64,000 nucleotides of DNA from Budorcas taxicolor (Eukaryota > Chordata > Mammalia > Artiodactyla > Bovidae): the NCBI RefSeq assembly GCF_023091745.1, contig NC_068935.1, positions 20,629,775 through 20,693,774 of the forward strand, given 5' to 3'. Shown piece by piece: positions 31,621 through 43,600 of this stretch. The position numbers were made by a program, and so were the translations under genes. Under the pieces are notes generated by a model, which saw only the letters and a list, made by a program, of their open reading frames with translations, had not been told where the DNA came from and did no database searches. Each line of letters opens with the position of its first letter. The first letter of the stretch is position 1.

Positions 31621-33511
31621 TCACTCTCCTCTTTCACCCTCATCAAGAGGCTCTTTAATTCCTCTTCCCTTTCTACCATTAGGAATGGTATCATCTGCAT
31701 ATCTGAGGTTGTTGATATTTCTCCTAGCATTCTTGATTCCAGGCTGTGATTCATCCAGCCTGGTATTTTGCATGATATACCTGCATAGAGTTGGACCAAA
31801 AAGAAGGCTGAATGTCAAAGAATTGATGCTTTTGAGCTGTGGTGTTGGAAAAGACTTGAGAGTCCCTTGGACTACAAGCAGATCAAGCCAGTCAATCCTA
31901 AAGGAAATCAATCCTGAATATTCATTAGAAGGACTGATTGAAGGCAGGAGGAGAACGGGATGACAGAGGACAAGATGGTTGGATGGAATCACTGACTCAT
32001 TGGAGATGAGTTTGAGTAAGCTCTGGAAATGTGGTGAAAGACAGGGAAGCCTGGTGTGCTGCAGTCCATGGGGTTGCAAAGAGTTGGACACAACTGAGTC
32101 AATGAGCAACAACACTGTGGATAGAAGTTAAATAAACAGGGTGATAATATACAGCCTTGATATACTCCTTTCCCAATTTTGAACCAGTCTGTTTTCCATG
32201 TCCAGTTCTAACTTGCTTCTTGACCTGCACACAAATTTCTCAGGAGGCAGGAAAGGTGGTCTGGTATTGCCATCTCTGTAAGAATTTTCCACATTTCCAT
32301 TTTGTTGTGTTCCACACAAAAATAGCATAGTTAGTGATGCAGAAATAGATGTTTTTCTGGAGTTCCTTTGCTTTTCTATGATCAAATGGATGTTGGCAAT
32401 TTGATCTCTGGTTCCTCTACCTTTTCTAACTCCAGCTTGTACATCTGGATGTTCTCTGTTCATGTACTATTGAAGCCTAGCTTGAGGAATTTTGAGCGTT
32501 ACCTTGCTAACATGTGAAGTGAGTGCAATTGTATGGTAGTTTGGACATTCTTCGGTACTGCCTTTCTTAGGGATTGGAATGAAAACTGACCTTTTCCAGT
32601 CTTGTGGCCATTGCTAAGTTTTCCAAAATTGCTGGCATATTGAGTGCAGCACTTTCACAGCATTATCCTTTAGGATTTGAAATAGCTCAGTTGTAATTTT
32701 GTCACCTCCACTAGTTTTGTTTATACTAATGCGTCCTAAGGCCCATTTAACTTTGCACTCCAGGATATCAGGCTCTAGGTGAGTGACCACACCATTGTGG
32801 TTATCTGGGTCATTAACTCCTTTTTTGTATGGTTATTATGTGTATTCTTGCCCCCTCTTCTTAATCTCTTCTGCTTGTGTTAGGTCCTTGCCATTTCTTT
32901 CTTTAATTGTGCCCATCTTTGCATGAAATATTCCCTTGGTATCTCTGATTTTCTTGAAGAGAGCCTTAGTCTTTCCCATTCTATTGTTTTCCTCTATTCC
33001 TTTGCATTGCTCAGTTAAGAAGGCTTTCTTATCTCTCCTTGCTATTCTCTGGAGCCCTGCATTCAGTTCGGTATATCTTTCCCTTTCACTTCTCTTCTTT
33101 TCTCAGCTATTTGTATGGCCTCCTCAGACAACCACTTTACCTTCTTGAATTTCTTTTTATTTGAAATGATTTTGGTCACTGACTCCTGTAGAGTGTTACA
33201 AACCTCTGTCCATAGTTTTATGGGCAGTCTTTCTACCAGATCTAATCCCTTGAATCTATTTGTCACTACACTGTATGATCATAAGGGATTTGCTTTAGGT
33301 CATAACTGAAAGGCCTAGTGTTTCACCCTGCTTTCTTCAATTTAAGCCTGAAGTTTGCAATAAGGAGCTGGTGATCTGAGCCACAGTCAGCTCTACGTCT
33401 TATTTTTTGCTGACCGTGCAGAGCTTTTCCACGTTTTCCAGCAAAGAATATAATCAATCTGATTTCCAGATTGTCCATCTGGTGATGTCCGTGTGTAGAG
33501 TCTTTTCTCAT
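31621..33511 (-). pseudogene. BovB reverse transcriptase/endonuclease remnant
   Basis: Broken coding region of the BovB above. Open pieces on the minus strand include 32128-32463 (HPDVQAGVRKGRGTRDQIAN), 33063-33266 (RFKGLDLVERL, the linker between endonuclease and reverse transcriptase) and 33323-33511 (end of the APE-like endonuclease with the SDH catalytic motif). The 164-codon stretch at 31621-32115 joins antisense of the nested fragment to the YADD region and is not a real protein. BovB encodes one polyprotein-like ORF with endonuclease and reverse transcriptase; this copy is dead. Confidence 0.8.
31788..32110 (+). mobile_element. BovB 3' fragment nested in BovB, opposite strand
   Basis: gaattgatgcttttgagctg, cttgagagtcccttggact, actggttggatggaatcac-like text and agttggacacaactgagtca form a plus-strand BovB 3' end. 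It interrupts the minus-strand BovB between gcatagag (31783-31790) and gatagaagttaaataaac (right side), which are continuous in other BovB copies such as 39940-39960. The short word atagaa/atagag at both edges may be the target duplication. Confidence 0.85.
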
Positions 33512-33602
33512 GTTGTTGGAAGAGGGTGTTTGCTATGACCAGTGCATTCTCTTGGCAAAACTCTGCTAGCCTCTGCCCTGCTTTATTTAGCCTCTGGACT
33601 GT

Positions 33603-34337
33603 ATGATACCATGAATTGCTGACAGCTTGAGTATCATAAGTAACATGTTATTATGTGAAAATAATCCTGAATGCTAAAATCCTAGATTTTTTCCTCCCTT
33701 TAGGTTTATAAGAAAAATTATGCAAAAGTTGGAAAGAAGGGTAAAAGAATACAACATGTTCTTTTGATGTTATGTGGAACATTGTTTAATAAGCTCACAA
33801 AATTATGATTTAATTATCTAGGGAAATATACCTACATCTGACTGCTATTTATATCAAGGGTTCAGATTCTCTGTGTATTTTTATGTTAACTTGCAGATTT
33901 TACCCAGAAGAAATAAAATAATTTTTGTCCAGAAAAAGATAACATCAAAATTATAGTTTTCATTGCCTCATTTTACATCAATCAGTTGTGTCTTATCTAG
34001 CAATCATACTCTACAATTTCTTCTTAAAGGACTATAAGTAAAATGCCTAGTTCCTCAAAATATCCTTTGAATCTGCTCAACCTAGATTTGTATGAGAGTC
34101 ATGTTTTTAATTTTTTAACATTTTATTTTGGCAGTTTCTCAAATGTTAGCAGTCAGACCTTTACCTCTAGGTGGGGAAATGAGAGTATTCCCTGGAAATT
34201 TGCCTAGCCAAAGATTAAAAACTTAAAGATACTGACTTCTGGTTTCCTAGCAAATGACCCAGTCAGATCTCCCTGTTTTTAGGATGACCATATATTTTAT
34301 CATATAAAATAGAATTTTTGAGAGTAAGAGGAGGCTT
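33603..34337. other. Unassigned AT-rich DNA
   Basis: No family recognised. Contains the second related segment (34143-34250). Confidence 0.4.
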
Positions 34338-35365
34338 TATTTTTTTTATTGAAGTATAGATAATTTACAATATTGTGTTAGCTTCTGGTATACAGCAAAG
34401 TGATTCAGTTATATATGTATATATTTTTTCATATTCTTTTCCATTATGGTTTATTACAAGATATTGAATATAGTTCCCTGTGCAATACAGTAGGACCTTG
34501 CCATTTATTCATTCTATATATAATAGTTTGCATCTGCTAACCCCAAACTCCCAGCCCATCTCTCCCCCACCGTCCCTCCACCTTGGCATGCACATGTCTG
34601 TTATGTATGTCTGTGAGTCTGTTTCTGTTTTGTAGATAGATTCATCTGTGCCATATTTTAGATTCCACATATAAGTGATATCATATGGTATTTGTGTTTC
34701 TCTTTTCGACTTACTTCATTTAGTATGATAATCTCTAGGTCCATCCATGTTGTTGCAAATGGCATTATTTCATTCTTTTTTATGTTTAAATGATATTCCA
34801 TTATTTATGTACACACACACCACATCTTCTTTACCCATTCATCTGTTGATGGATATTTAAGTTTCTTCCATTTCTTGGCTATTGTAAATAGTGCTGCTAT
34901 GAACATAAGGGTACATGTACCATTTCAAACTGTATTTTTTTCCTTGATAAATGCCTAGGAATGGAATTGATGGATCATATGGAAACTCTATTTTCACTTT
35001 TTGAGGAACTCCCATACTGTTCTCCATAGGGCTATTCCAATTTACATTTTCACCATCAGTGTAGGAGGGTTCCCTTTTCTCCACACCCTCGCAGCATTTC
35101 TTATTTGTAGACTTTTTAATGATGGCCATTCTGAGCAATGTGAGGTGGAACCTCATTGTAGTTTTGTTTTGCATTTCTCTAATAATTAGTAATGTTGAGT
35201 ATCTTTTCATGTGCCTATTGGCCATCTGTATGTTTTCTTTTGAGAAATTTCTGTTTAGTTCTTCTACGTATTTTTCAATTGGGTTGTTTTTTGTTGTTCA
35301 GTTGTATGCGCTCTTATATTTTGAAAATTAAGGCCTTGCCGATCCCATTGTTTGCAAATATTTGG
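34338..35365 (-). mobile_element. L1 3' end with ORF2 C-terminus
   Basis: Minus-strand L1: T-rich left end, 3' UTR, then ORF2 C-terminal text. The antisense stretch 34857-35225 reads ANRHMKRYSTLLIIREMQNK and EFPYDPSIPFLGIYQGKK. 5'-truncated near 35365. A short (CA)n run is at 34811-34820. Dead copy. Confidence 0.85.
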
Positions 35366-35482
35366 AATGAAGTAGAGAAAACTCAAAATAATGTCAAGAA
35401 AGATTTTGGACTTTCTAATAATAAAACAGGAAACCAGAAAATAATAAAGCCATCCTTTGAAAAGTCTGAAGAAAAAAATATT
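35366..35482. other. Short unassigned DNA
   Basis: Nothing recognised. Confidence 0.35.
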
Positions 35483-36022
35483 GCTCAGTTCACTTCAGTC
35501 ACTCAGTCATGTCCAACTCTTTGCGACCCCATGGACAACAGCACACCAGACCTCCCTGTCCCATCACCAACTCCCAGAGCTTACTCAAACTCATCTCCAC
35601 TGAGTCAGTGATTCCATCCAACTTTCTCATCCTCTGTCATCCCCTTCTCTTCCAGCCCTCAATAGTTCCCAGCATCAGGGTCTTTCGAATGAATCAGCTC
35701 TTTGCATCAGGTGGCCAAAGTATTGCAGTTTCAGCTTCAACATCAGTCCTTCCAATGAACACTCAGGACTGATCTCCTTTAGAATGGACTGGTTGGATCT
35801 CCCTGCAGTCCAAGGAAATCTCAAGAGTCTTCTCCAACACCACAGTTCAAAAGCATCAATTCTTCAGCGCTCAGCTTTCTTTATAGTCCAACTCTCACAT
35901 CCATACATGACTACTGGAAAAATCATAGCCTTGACTAGATGGACCTTTTTTGGCAAAGTAATGTCTCTGTTTTTTAATATGCTGTCTAGGTTGGTCACAA
36001 CTTTCCTTCCAAGGAGTAAGCG
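35483..36022 (-). mobile_element. BovB LINE 3' fragment
   Basis: Terminus at left (tgctcagttcacttcagtca) and break at right (ccaaggagtaagcg). The minus-strand open piece at 35864-36067 reads GRKVVTNLDSILKNRDITLP and VVMYGCESWTIKKAE. Dead 5'-truncated copy. Confidence 0.9.
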
Positions 36023-36732
36023 AACCCCAATGATTAATTTCAGAGAAAATAAAAAGTTAAATAGCAAAGGAAAAATAATAAAGATTACTTTATTGTTATA
36101 ATAATGTAAACCCTGGTCTGAACTAAATATAATTATCTAGGGAATTTAGGAAGATGGAGGGCGCCTGTTATTTGTGGTAGGTAGGAAAAAGAATACCAAA
36201 TTTTCATCTTCCAAACAGGCAGTTAGATAGATATGCCTGAAACTGAAATTTCATGAGTTAGCAATACAAGTGTATAAATTTATAGATATAAAGATTTTCA
36301 GGAAAAGAATCAGTGAAAATAATTGAAATGTTTTCCTAATGGGAAGGAAAAATGGAGTGAGGGAAGAAGAATAGGGACTGTTGTCTGGCCTAACAAATTT
36401 TAAGGATTAGTAGACTTATTATAATAGGTTAATGTGTGACTTTTATTTTTAAAAAGTTTTTAAAAAGAAAAGAAATAGTCATTTTTACATGTCATGGTTC
36501 AGGAAAAAATACTAGAGTTTGGAAAATTAAGTGCTTGGTTCAGGTTGAAGTTCATATTTTGGTAGCTTACAGACATAATTCAAAAGAACAATGTAGAAAG
36601 AGTTTTCCCTTTCATAGAACCTATTTTGTCTCCTAAAATGCTTAAATTATTTTTTATCATATATGATCAAAATGGAATTGTTTTGAGGTAGTGTTTCCTT
36701 AGGTAATGAGTACGTAAGAATCAAGAGATTTT
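36023..36732. other. Unassigned DNA
   Basis: No gene or family recognised. It shares isolated words with the segments near 30.4 kb and 34.2 kb (for example ccaaacaggcagttaga). Confidence 0.35.
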
Positions 36733-36840
36733 TTAAAAATTTATTTTTAAATCAAAGGATAATTGCTTTACAATATTGTGTTGGTTTCTTCCATACATCA
36801 ACATGATTCAGCCACATGTATACATGAATCAGGAGATTTT
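36718..36840 (-). mobile_element. L1 3' terminal stub with 15-bp TSD
   Basis: Bases 36733-36825 are an L1 3' end on the minus strand (aaggataattgctttacaat, ttccatacatcaacatgatt). Flanks gaatcaagagatttt (36718-36732) and gaatcaggagatttt (36826-36840) form a 15-base target-site duplication with one mismatch. An extremely short, 93-base L1. Confidence 0.9.
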
Positions 36841-36975
36841 AATGAGTATCTGTTCTGCCACTGAGTACTATATTGTGTTGAACAAGTCATTCATCTTCTT
36901 TGAACATAAGTTTCCTCAGCTGTCAGATGGATGTAGTCAAAGAATTTATGTCTACTACATGCAGTGGGTTCAGAG
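36841..36975 (+). mobile_element. Probable MIR SINE
   Basis: tctgttctgccactgagtac, gaacaagtcattcatcttct, aagtttcctcagctgtcaga follow the plus-strand MIR core. Diverged. Confidence 0.6.
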
Positions 36976-37200
36976 TTCTCTCCTCCAGAACCCTGATTCC
37001 TATGTCAGAGGGGATCTGGAACTCTTAGAGAAAAAGGCTAATGAAGGGGCAATGTTTTCTATATATTTGAAAACACTAGGTTCATAGTGAAGTCTCAGGA
37101 TCCAAAAGGTGGCTGCAGTGGGGATTGAGGGGCAGGATTGAGGCCTAGTTCACAGCGCTCCAGGTGTTCTTCACTTTTAAAGAGAATGTAGATATACATA
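36976..37200. other. Unassigned DNA
   Basis: Nothing recognised. Confidence 0.35.
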
Positions 37201-37339
37201 GGGACTTCCCCAATGGCTCAAGCAGTAAAGAATCCACCTGCAATGCAGGAGACACAGGAGACATGGGTTCGATTCCCTGGGTTGTAAAGATCCCCTGGAG
37301 AAGGACATGGCCACTTACTCCAGTGTTCTTGCCTGGGGG
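37201..37339 (+). mobile_element. Bov-tA SINE, truncated
   Basis: Plus-strand tRNA-like head (gggacttccccaatggctca) and B-box (gggttcgattccctgg). It stops at about cttgcctgggg, leaving out the terminal BovB-derived part, and is followed by an A run and a CA microsatellite. The word atacat occurs at both edges. Confidence 0.85.
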
Positions 37340-37379
37340 AAAAAAAATACACACACACACACACATACATACATACATG
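37340..37379 (+). repeat. A-run and (CA)n/(CATA)n microsatellite
   Basis: aaaaaaaa, then about nine CA units, then four catacata-type units. Grown from the SINE tail. Confidence 0.9.
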
Positions 37380-37454
37380 GCTTTTGCACAAAACCTTGGG
37401 AGAAGGAGTTCTTCTTTAAAAACTTAATTAAAGTGGAATGTTTCTGACTTGATA

Positions 37455-37565
37455 AATATAAAAAGTATTACTTGGATTCAAATTCCAGGTGTTTTCACTT
37501 ACTGGTCCTTGTTGATGACTGCCATGGGTAAGTTACTTCTTGCTGAGTCTCAGTTTACCAACCAA
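37455..37565 (+). mobile_element. Possible MIR fragment
   Basis: ttggattcaaattccaggtg, atgggtaagttacttcttgc, gtctcagtttacc follow the MIR core. Weak. Confidence 0.45.
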
Positions 37566-38829
37566 AATATACTATAGATTATGAAAAAAGGAGAATTCAA
37601 AGGTCAGGGGATATTATTTTTGCATTCTCCCTGAACCTTCTTATGCCAATACCACAGACAGTTGTAAATTTCCACAAACCTCTGTCCTCTGCCCATACTA
37701 AATTTAGGGGTCAGCAGGCAAGGTTCTTTAAACTATGAAAAGCCCAAGTACCATTCTATGGCCTTGAATGGTTCTACATGGCCCATAGGAATCTTTGCCT
37801 GGGTCAGGCTGTAATCACTATTTAATGGGAAACAACTTCCTTCCTTCCTTCTTTCCTTTAGGGCATGACTCACAAACACCTGGCATCCAGGCCTCTATGA
37901 CTCCTCTGCTCACACTGTTTTAATTCCTGACAGCTCACTGTACCTCTGACACAAAAGAACCATATTGTCCTGGGCATCATCAATTTAGCATGTTTCAGTT
38001 GCCCACTCTGATCACAGAGTCACTCCTGAACCTTAAATGCTAACTGTTGAAAATTAATCTGACACTTTGCACATTCTCAGATGGAGACAAATGACTCTAA
38101 ATATTTTAAAGGACATTTTCTCAAAGCATCCAGCAGAATTGAAGGCTCCTGATTTTTCATTTCTCCTAAAACCTAAGCCAAATAAGCTGAATGACCAATA
38201 TTGATGCTTCAGTTCCTCTAAAAACAAAGGCTCTGCGTACATGCTAGGTGATCAGAATGCATTTGCTTATCAAAGTTGAAAATCCATTTTGAGGAGCTTG
38301 TATCTTTGGATCTGCCTCCATCTGGGTTCCTGACACTGAAGAATGAGAGTTGGTTCACCTTCTTTTAAAGTGTTTTAACTGTGCTGTAGTTAAAAAGAAG
38401 GAGGGACAAGCATAGGAAGTAAACTAAATAAAGGCCAAGGATGATCTAGTAGTTATAGCAACATAGGCTTGAGTTTTAATATTAATGGAATGTTTAAGAA
38501 TTGTTATCTTAATAGATTTCTTAAGTAGCTCTAAATTGTGAACCTTAATAAACATTATTTAGGCAAATTTTTAATGAATGGGTCCTTCTGAACTATGACT
38601 CACCCCTTAGAAGAATCAGAAAAATACTACCCTCTGAGAGTGGGTTTTATTTTGTATCTGTAGCAATATTTGTCTCTTTTTTAACCCAGCACCCTGCCAA
38701 ATCAAGACAAACCTGCTGGAAATGGACATTTAAGATCAAAGGGATAATTGAGAGAGACTGAAGGAAAAAAAAAATTTAAGGATGCTAGTCATCATCCTGG
38801 TGTTTACTATTGTTGGTTGTCATGACCCA
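37566..38829. other. Unassigned DNA
   Basis: About 1.3 kb without a recognised family or supported open frame. A possible DNA-transposon remnant near 37705-37800 (ggggtcagcaggcaaggttc) is too weak to call. Confidence 0.4.
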
Positions 38830-39078
38830 GTCGTGAATCCTTTCCTCTTTTCACTGTATACTCCTCTCCAGTTTACCTTGTCCTCACTCACTCTCATGGC
38901 TTGAAATACCATCGCCATGGTATTTCTTATAGCTCCCAAATTTCTATCTCCAACTTGGTCTGAGTTCCAGACTCCAATATGCAACTGCCTACTGGACGTC
39001 GTGATTTGGTTGTCAGCGAAACAACTCCAGATCAATACATCAAAAACTAAACTTCTTGTCTTCTCCTGCCACTGCTCC
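38830..39078 (+). mobile_element. L2 LINE fragment
   Basis: cactgtatactcctctccag, cactcactctcatggcttg, tagctcccaaatttctatct, tgcaactgcctactggacg and catcaaaaactaaacttctt follow L2 ORF2 just before and after the YADD motif, plus strand. Interrupted at right by BovB. Confidence 0.65.
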
Positions 39079-39079
39079 T

Positions 39080-40165
39080 GCTTCAGTTCAGTTCAGTCAC
39101 TCAGTCATTCCAACTCTTTGTGACCCCATAAATCACAGCACGTCAGGCCTCCCTGTCCATCACCATCACTTGGAGTTCACTAAAACTCACGTCCATCGAG
39201 TCGGTGATGCCATCCAGCCATCTATCCTCTGTTGTCCCCTTCTCCTCCTGCCCCCAATCCCTCCCAGCATCAGAGTCTTTTCCAATGTGTCAACTCTTCG
39301 CATGAGGTGGCCAAAGTACTGGAGTTTCAGCTTCAGCATCATTCCCTCCAAAGAACACCCAGGGCTGATCTCCTTTAGAATGGACTGGTTGGATCTCCTT
39401 GCAGTCCAAGGGACTCTCAAGAGTCTTCTCCAACACCACAGTTCAAAAGCATCAGTTCTTCGGCACTGAGCCTTCTTCACAGTCCAACTCTCACATCCAT
39501 ACATGACCACAGGAAAAACCATAGCCTTGACTAGATGGACCTTTGTTAGCAAAGTAATGTCTCTGCTTTTGAATATGCTATCTAGGTTGGTCATAACTTT
39601 CCTTCCAAGGAGTAAGCGTCTTTTAATTTCTTGGCTGCAGTCACCATCTGTAGTGATTTTGCAGCCCCCCCAAAATAAAGTCAGCCACTGTTTCCACTGT
39701 TTCCCTATCTAATTCACATGAAGTGATGGGACCAGATACCATGATCTTCGTTATCTGAATGTTGAGCTTTAAGCCAATTTTTTCACTCTCCCCTTTCACT
39801 TTCATCAAGAAGCTTTTTAGTTCCTCTTCACTTTCTGCCATAAGGGTGGTATCATCTGCATATCTGAGGCTATTGATAATTCTCCCAGCAATCTTGATTC
39901 CAGCTTTTATTTCTTCCAGTCCAGCGTTTCTCATGATGTACTCTGCATAGAAGTTAAATAAGCAGGGTGACAGTATACAGCCTTGACCTACTCCTTTTCC
40001 TATTTGGAACCAGTCTCTTGTACATGTTCAGTTCTAACTGTTGCTTCCTGACCTGCATATAGGTTTCTCAAGAGGCAGGTCAGGTGGTCTGGTATTCCCA
40101 TCTCTTTCAGAATTTTCCACAGTTTATTGTGATCCACACAGTCAAAGGCTTTGGCATACTCAATG
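39080..40165 (-). mobile_element. BovB LINE 3' fragment, 1.1 kb
   Basis: (agttc)n-type terminus at left and 5' break in the reverse-transcriptase region at right (ggctttggcatactcaatg). Minus-strand open stretches include 39187-39594 (135 codons: VHLVKAMVFPVVMYGCESWT and LKLQYFGHLMRRVDTLEKTL) and 39641-39934 (NSLRYADDTTLMAESEEEL, keeping the catalytic YADD). A C/A-run indel near 39664-39672 and a few stops make it non-functional. Confidence 0.92.
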
Positions 40166-40174
40166 TAACAAACA

Positions 40175-40236
40175 CAATTTTGGGTACTTGAGATGTGGCA
40201 ATAAACAGGTTTCTGACTTCCAGAATTTACATTTTA
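40175..40236 (-). mobile_element. L2 LINE 3' tip, left of L1 insertion
   Basis: caataaacaggtttctgact then the 16-base word that begins the L1 target-site duplication. The matching right half of this L2 starts at 51996. Old, minus-strand. Confidence 0.5.
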
Positions 40237-40600
40237 TTTTTAAAAATATACATTTATTTATTTTAATTGGAAGCTAATTACTTTACAATATTGTATTGGT
40301 ATTGCCATACATCAACATGAATCTACCACGGGTGTACACGAGTTCCCCATCCTGAATCCCCCGCCCACCTTGCTCCCCATCCCATCCCTCTGGGTCATCC
40401 CAGTACACCAGCCCCAAGCATCCTGTATCATGCATTGAACTTGGACTGGCGATTTATTTCACATATGATATTATACATGTTTCAATGCCATTCTCCCAAA
40501 TCATCCCACCATTGCCCTCTCCCACAGAGTCCAAAAGACTGTTCTATACATCTGTGTCTGCTTTGCTGTCTTGCATACAGGGTTATCATTACCATCTTTC
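40237..40600 (-). mobile_element. L1 3' UTR
   Basis: Lies after the ORF2 stop at about 40601 and ends at the target duplication. Same family of 3' UTR as 3001-3267 and 4257-4611 (acatcaacatgaatctacc and agcatcctgtatcatgc). Confidence 0.85.
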
Positions 40601-43600
40601 TAAATTCCATATATTTGTGTGAGTATACTGTATTGGTGTTTTTCCCTCTGGCTTACTTCACTCTGTGTAATAGGTTCCAGTTTCATCCACCTCATTAGAA
40701 CTGATTCAAATGTATTCTTTTTAATGGCTGAATAATACTCCATTGTGTATATGTACCATGACTTTCTTATCCATTCATCTCAAATGGACATCTAGGGTGC
40801 TTCCATGTCCTGGCTATTATAAACAGTGCTGCGATGAACATTGGGATAAGCGTGTCTCTTTCAATTCTGGTTTCCTCAGTGGGTATGCCCAGCAGTCGGA
40901 TTGCTGGGGTCATGCTGCTGCTAAGTTAATTCAGTCGTGTCCGACTCTGTGCGACCCCATGGACTGCAGCCCACCAGGCTCCCCCGTCCCTGGGATTCTC
41001 CAGGCAAGAACACTGGAGTGGGTTGCCATTTCCTCCTCCAATGCATGAAAGTGAAAAGTGAAAGTGAAGTTGCTCAGTCTTATCTGACTCTTAGCGACCC
41101 CATGGACTGCAGCCTACCAGGCTCCTCAGTCCATAGGATTCTCCAGGCAAGAGTATTGGAGTGGGTTGCCATTGCCTTCTCTGATTTTCCAGTTTTTTAA
41201 GGAATCTCCACACTGTTCTCCATAGTGGCTGTGCTAGTTTGCATTCCCACCAAAAGTGTAAGAGGGTTCCCTTTTCTCCACACCCTCTCCAGCATTTATT
41301 GCTTGTAGACTTTTGGATCGCAGTCATTCTGACTGGTGTGAAATGGTACCTCATTGTGGTTTTGATTTGCATTTCTCTGATAATGAGTGATGTTGAGCAT
41401 CTTTTCATCTGTTTGTTAACCATCTGTATGTCTTCTTTGGAGAAATGTCTATTTAGTTCTTTGGCCCATTTTTTAATTGTGTCGTTTATTTTCCTGGAAT
41501 TGATCTGCAGGAGTTGCTTGTATATTTTTGAGTTTAATCTTTTGTCAGTTGCTTCATTTGCTATTATTTTCTTCCAATCTGAAGGCTGTCTTTTCACCTT
41601 GCCTATACTTTCCTTTGCTGTGCAGAAGCCTTTAATTTTAATTAGGTCCCATTTGTTTATTTTTGCTTTTATTTCCAATATTCTGGGAGGTGGGTCACAG
41701 AGGATCCTGCTGTGATTTATGCCAGAGAGTGTTTTGCCTGTGTTCTCCCCTAGGAGTTTTATAGTTTCTGGTCTTATGTTTAGATCTTTAATCCTTTTTG
41801 AGTTAATTTTTGTGTATGGTGCTAGAAAGCGATTTAGTTTCATTCTTTTACAAGTGGTTGACCAGTTTTCTCAGCACCACTTGTTAAAAAGATTGTCTTT
41901 TCTTCATTGTATATTCTTGCCTCCTTTGTCAAAGATAAGGTGTCCATAGGTGTGTAGATTTATCTCTGGATTTTCTATTTTGTTCCATTGATCTATATTT
42001 CTGTCTTTATGCCAGTACCATACTGTTTTGATGACTGTGGCTTTGTAGTAGAGCCTGAAGTCAGGCATGTTGATTCCTCCAGTTCCATTCTTCTTTCACA
42101 AGATTGCTTTGGCTATTCGAGGTTTTTTGTATTTCCATACAAATTGTGAAATTATTTGTTCTAGTTCTGTGAAAAATACTGTTGGTAGCTTGATAGGGAT
42201 TGCATTGAATCTATAGATTGCTTTGGGTACTATCCTCATGTTCACTGTCTTGATTCTTCTGTTCCATGAACACGGTATATTTCTCCATCTATTAGTGTCC
42301 TCTTTGATTTCTATCAAAGTGTTTTATAGTTTTCTATATATAGGTCTTTAGTTTCCTTAGGTAGATATATTCCTAAGTATTTTATTCTTTTTGTTGCAAT
42401 GGTGAATGGAATTGTTTCCTTAATTTCTCTTTCTATTCTCTCATTATTAGTGTATAGGAATGAAAGGGATTTCTGTGTGTTGATTTTATATCCTGCAACT
42501 TTACTCTATTCATTCATTAGCTCTAGTAATTTTCTGGTGGAGTCTTTAGGGTTTTCTATGTAGAGGATCATGTCATCTGCGAACAGTGAGAGTTTTACTT
42601 CTTCTTTTCCAATTTGGATTCCTTTTATTTCTTTTTCTTCTCTGATTGTTGTGGCCAAAACTTCCAAAACTAGGTTGAATAGTAGTGGTGAGAGTGGGAA
42701 CCCTTGTCGTGTTCCTGACTTTAGGGGAAATGCTTTCAATATTTCACTATTGAGGATAATGTTTGCTGTCAGTTTATCATACATAGCTTTTTTTATGTTG
42801 AGGTATGTTCCTTCTATTCCTGCTTTCTGCAAGGCTTTTATCATAAATGGATGTTGAATTTTGTCAAAGACTTTCTCTGCATCTATTGAGATAATCATAT
42901 GGCTTTTATTTTTCAATTTGTTAATGTGGTGAATTACACTGATTGATTTCAGATATTGAAGAATCCTTGCATCCCTGGGATAAAGCCCACTTGGACATGA
43001 TGTATGATCTTTTTGATGTGTTGTTGGATTCTGATTGCTAGAATTTTGTTAAGGATTTTTGCATTTATGTTCATCAGTGATATTGGCTTGTAGTTTTCTT
43101 TTTTGTGGCATTTTTGTCAGGTTTTGGTATTAGGGTGATGGTGGCCTCATAGAATGAGTTTGGAAGTTTACCTTCCTCTGCAATTTTCTGGAAGAGTTTG
43201 AGTAGGATAGGTGTTAGCTCTTCTCTAAATTTTTGGTAGAATTCAGCTGTGAAGCCATCTGGACCTGGGCTTTTGTTTGCTGGAAGATTTCTGATTACAA
43301 TTTCTGTGCTTGTGATGGGTCTGTTAAGATTTTCTATTTCTTCCTGGTTCAGTTTTGGAAAGTTGTACTTTTCTAAGAATGTGTTCAGTTCTTCCAAGTT
43401 GTCCATTTTTTTTTGGCATATAATTGCTGATAGTAGTCTCATGATCCTCTGTATTTCTGTGTTGTCTGTTGTGATCTCTCCAGTTTCACTTCTAATTTTA
43501 TTGATTTGATTTTTCTCCCTTTGTTTCTTGATGAATCTGACTAATGGTTTGTCAATTTTATTTATCCTCTCAAAGAACCAGCTTTTGGCTTTGTTGATTT

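Larger units (their letters stand above)
30912..33602 (-). mobile_element. BovB LINE, 2.7 kb, 5'-truncated, with TSD
   Basis: The interval 30922-33592 is a minus-strand BovB reaching from the 3' terminus through the reverse transcriptase into the C-terminal half of the endonuclease. Flanks tctggactgt at 30912-30921 and 33593-33602 are a perfect 10-base target-site duplication. Reverse-transcriptase landmarks in reverse include the YADDT codons near 31690-31705 and RKGRGTRDQIANIH around 32390-32440. The right end reaches the endonuclease region (SDHQLLIANFRLKLK in the stretch 33323-33511). A reverse-oriented BovB piece is nested at 31788-32110. Many stops; inactive. Confidence 0.92.

Noticed and set aside
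31621..32115. A 164-codon minus-strand open frame ending in YADDTIPNG.
   Set aside because: It joins antisense text of the nested plus-strand BovB to the host BovB YADD region, so it is a chimera made by insertion and not a gene.
41239..41715. A 158-codon plus-strand open frame.
   Set aside because: It is the antisense of the L1 ORF2 C-terminus at the same place.
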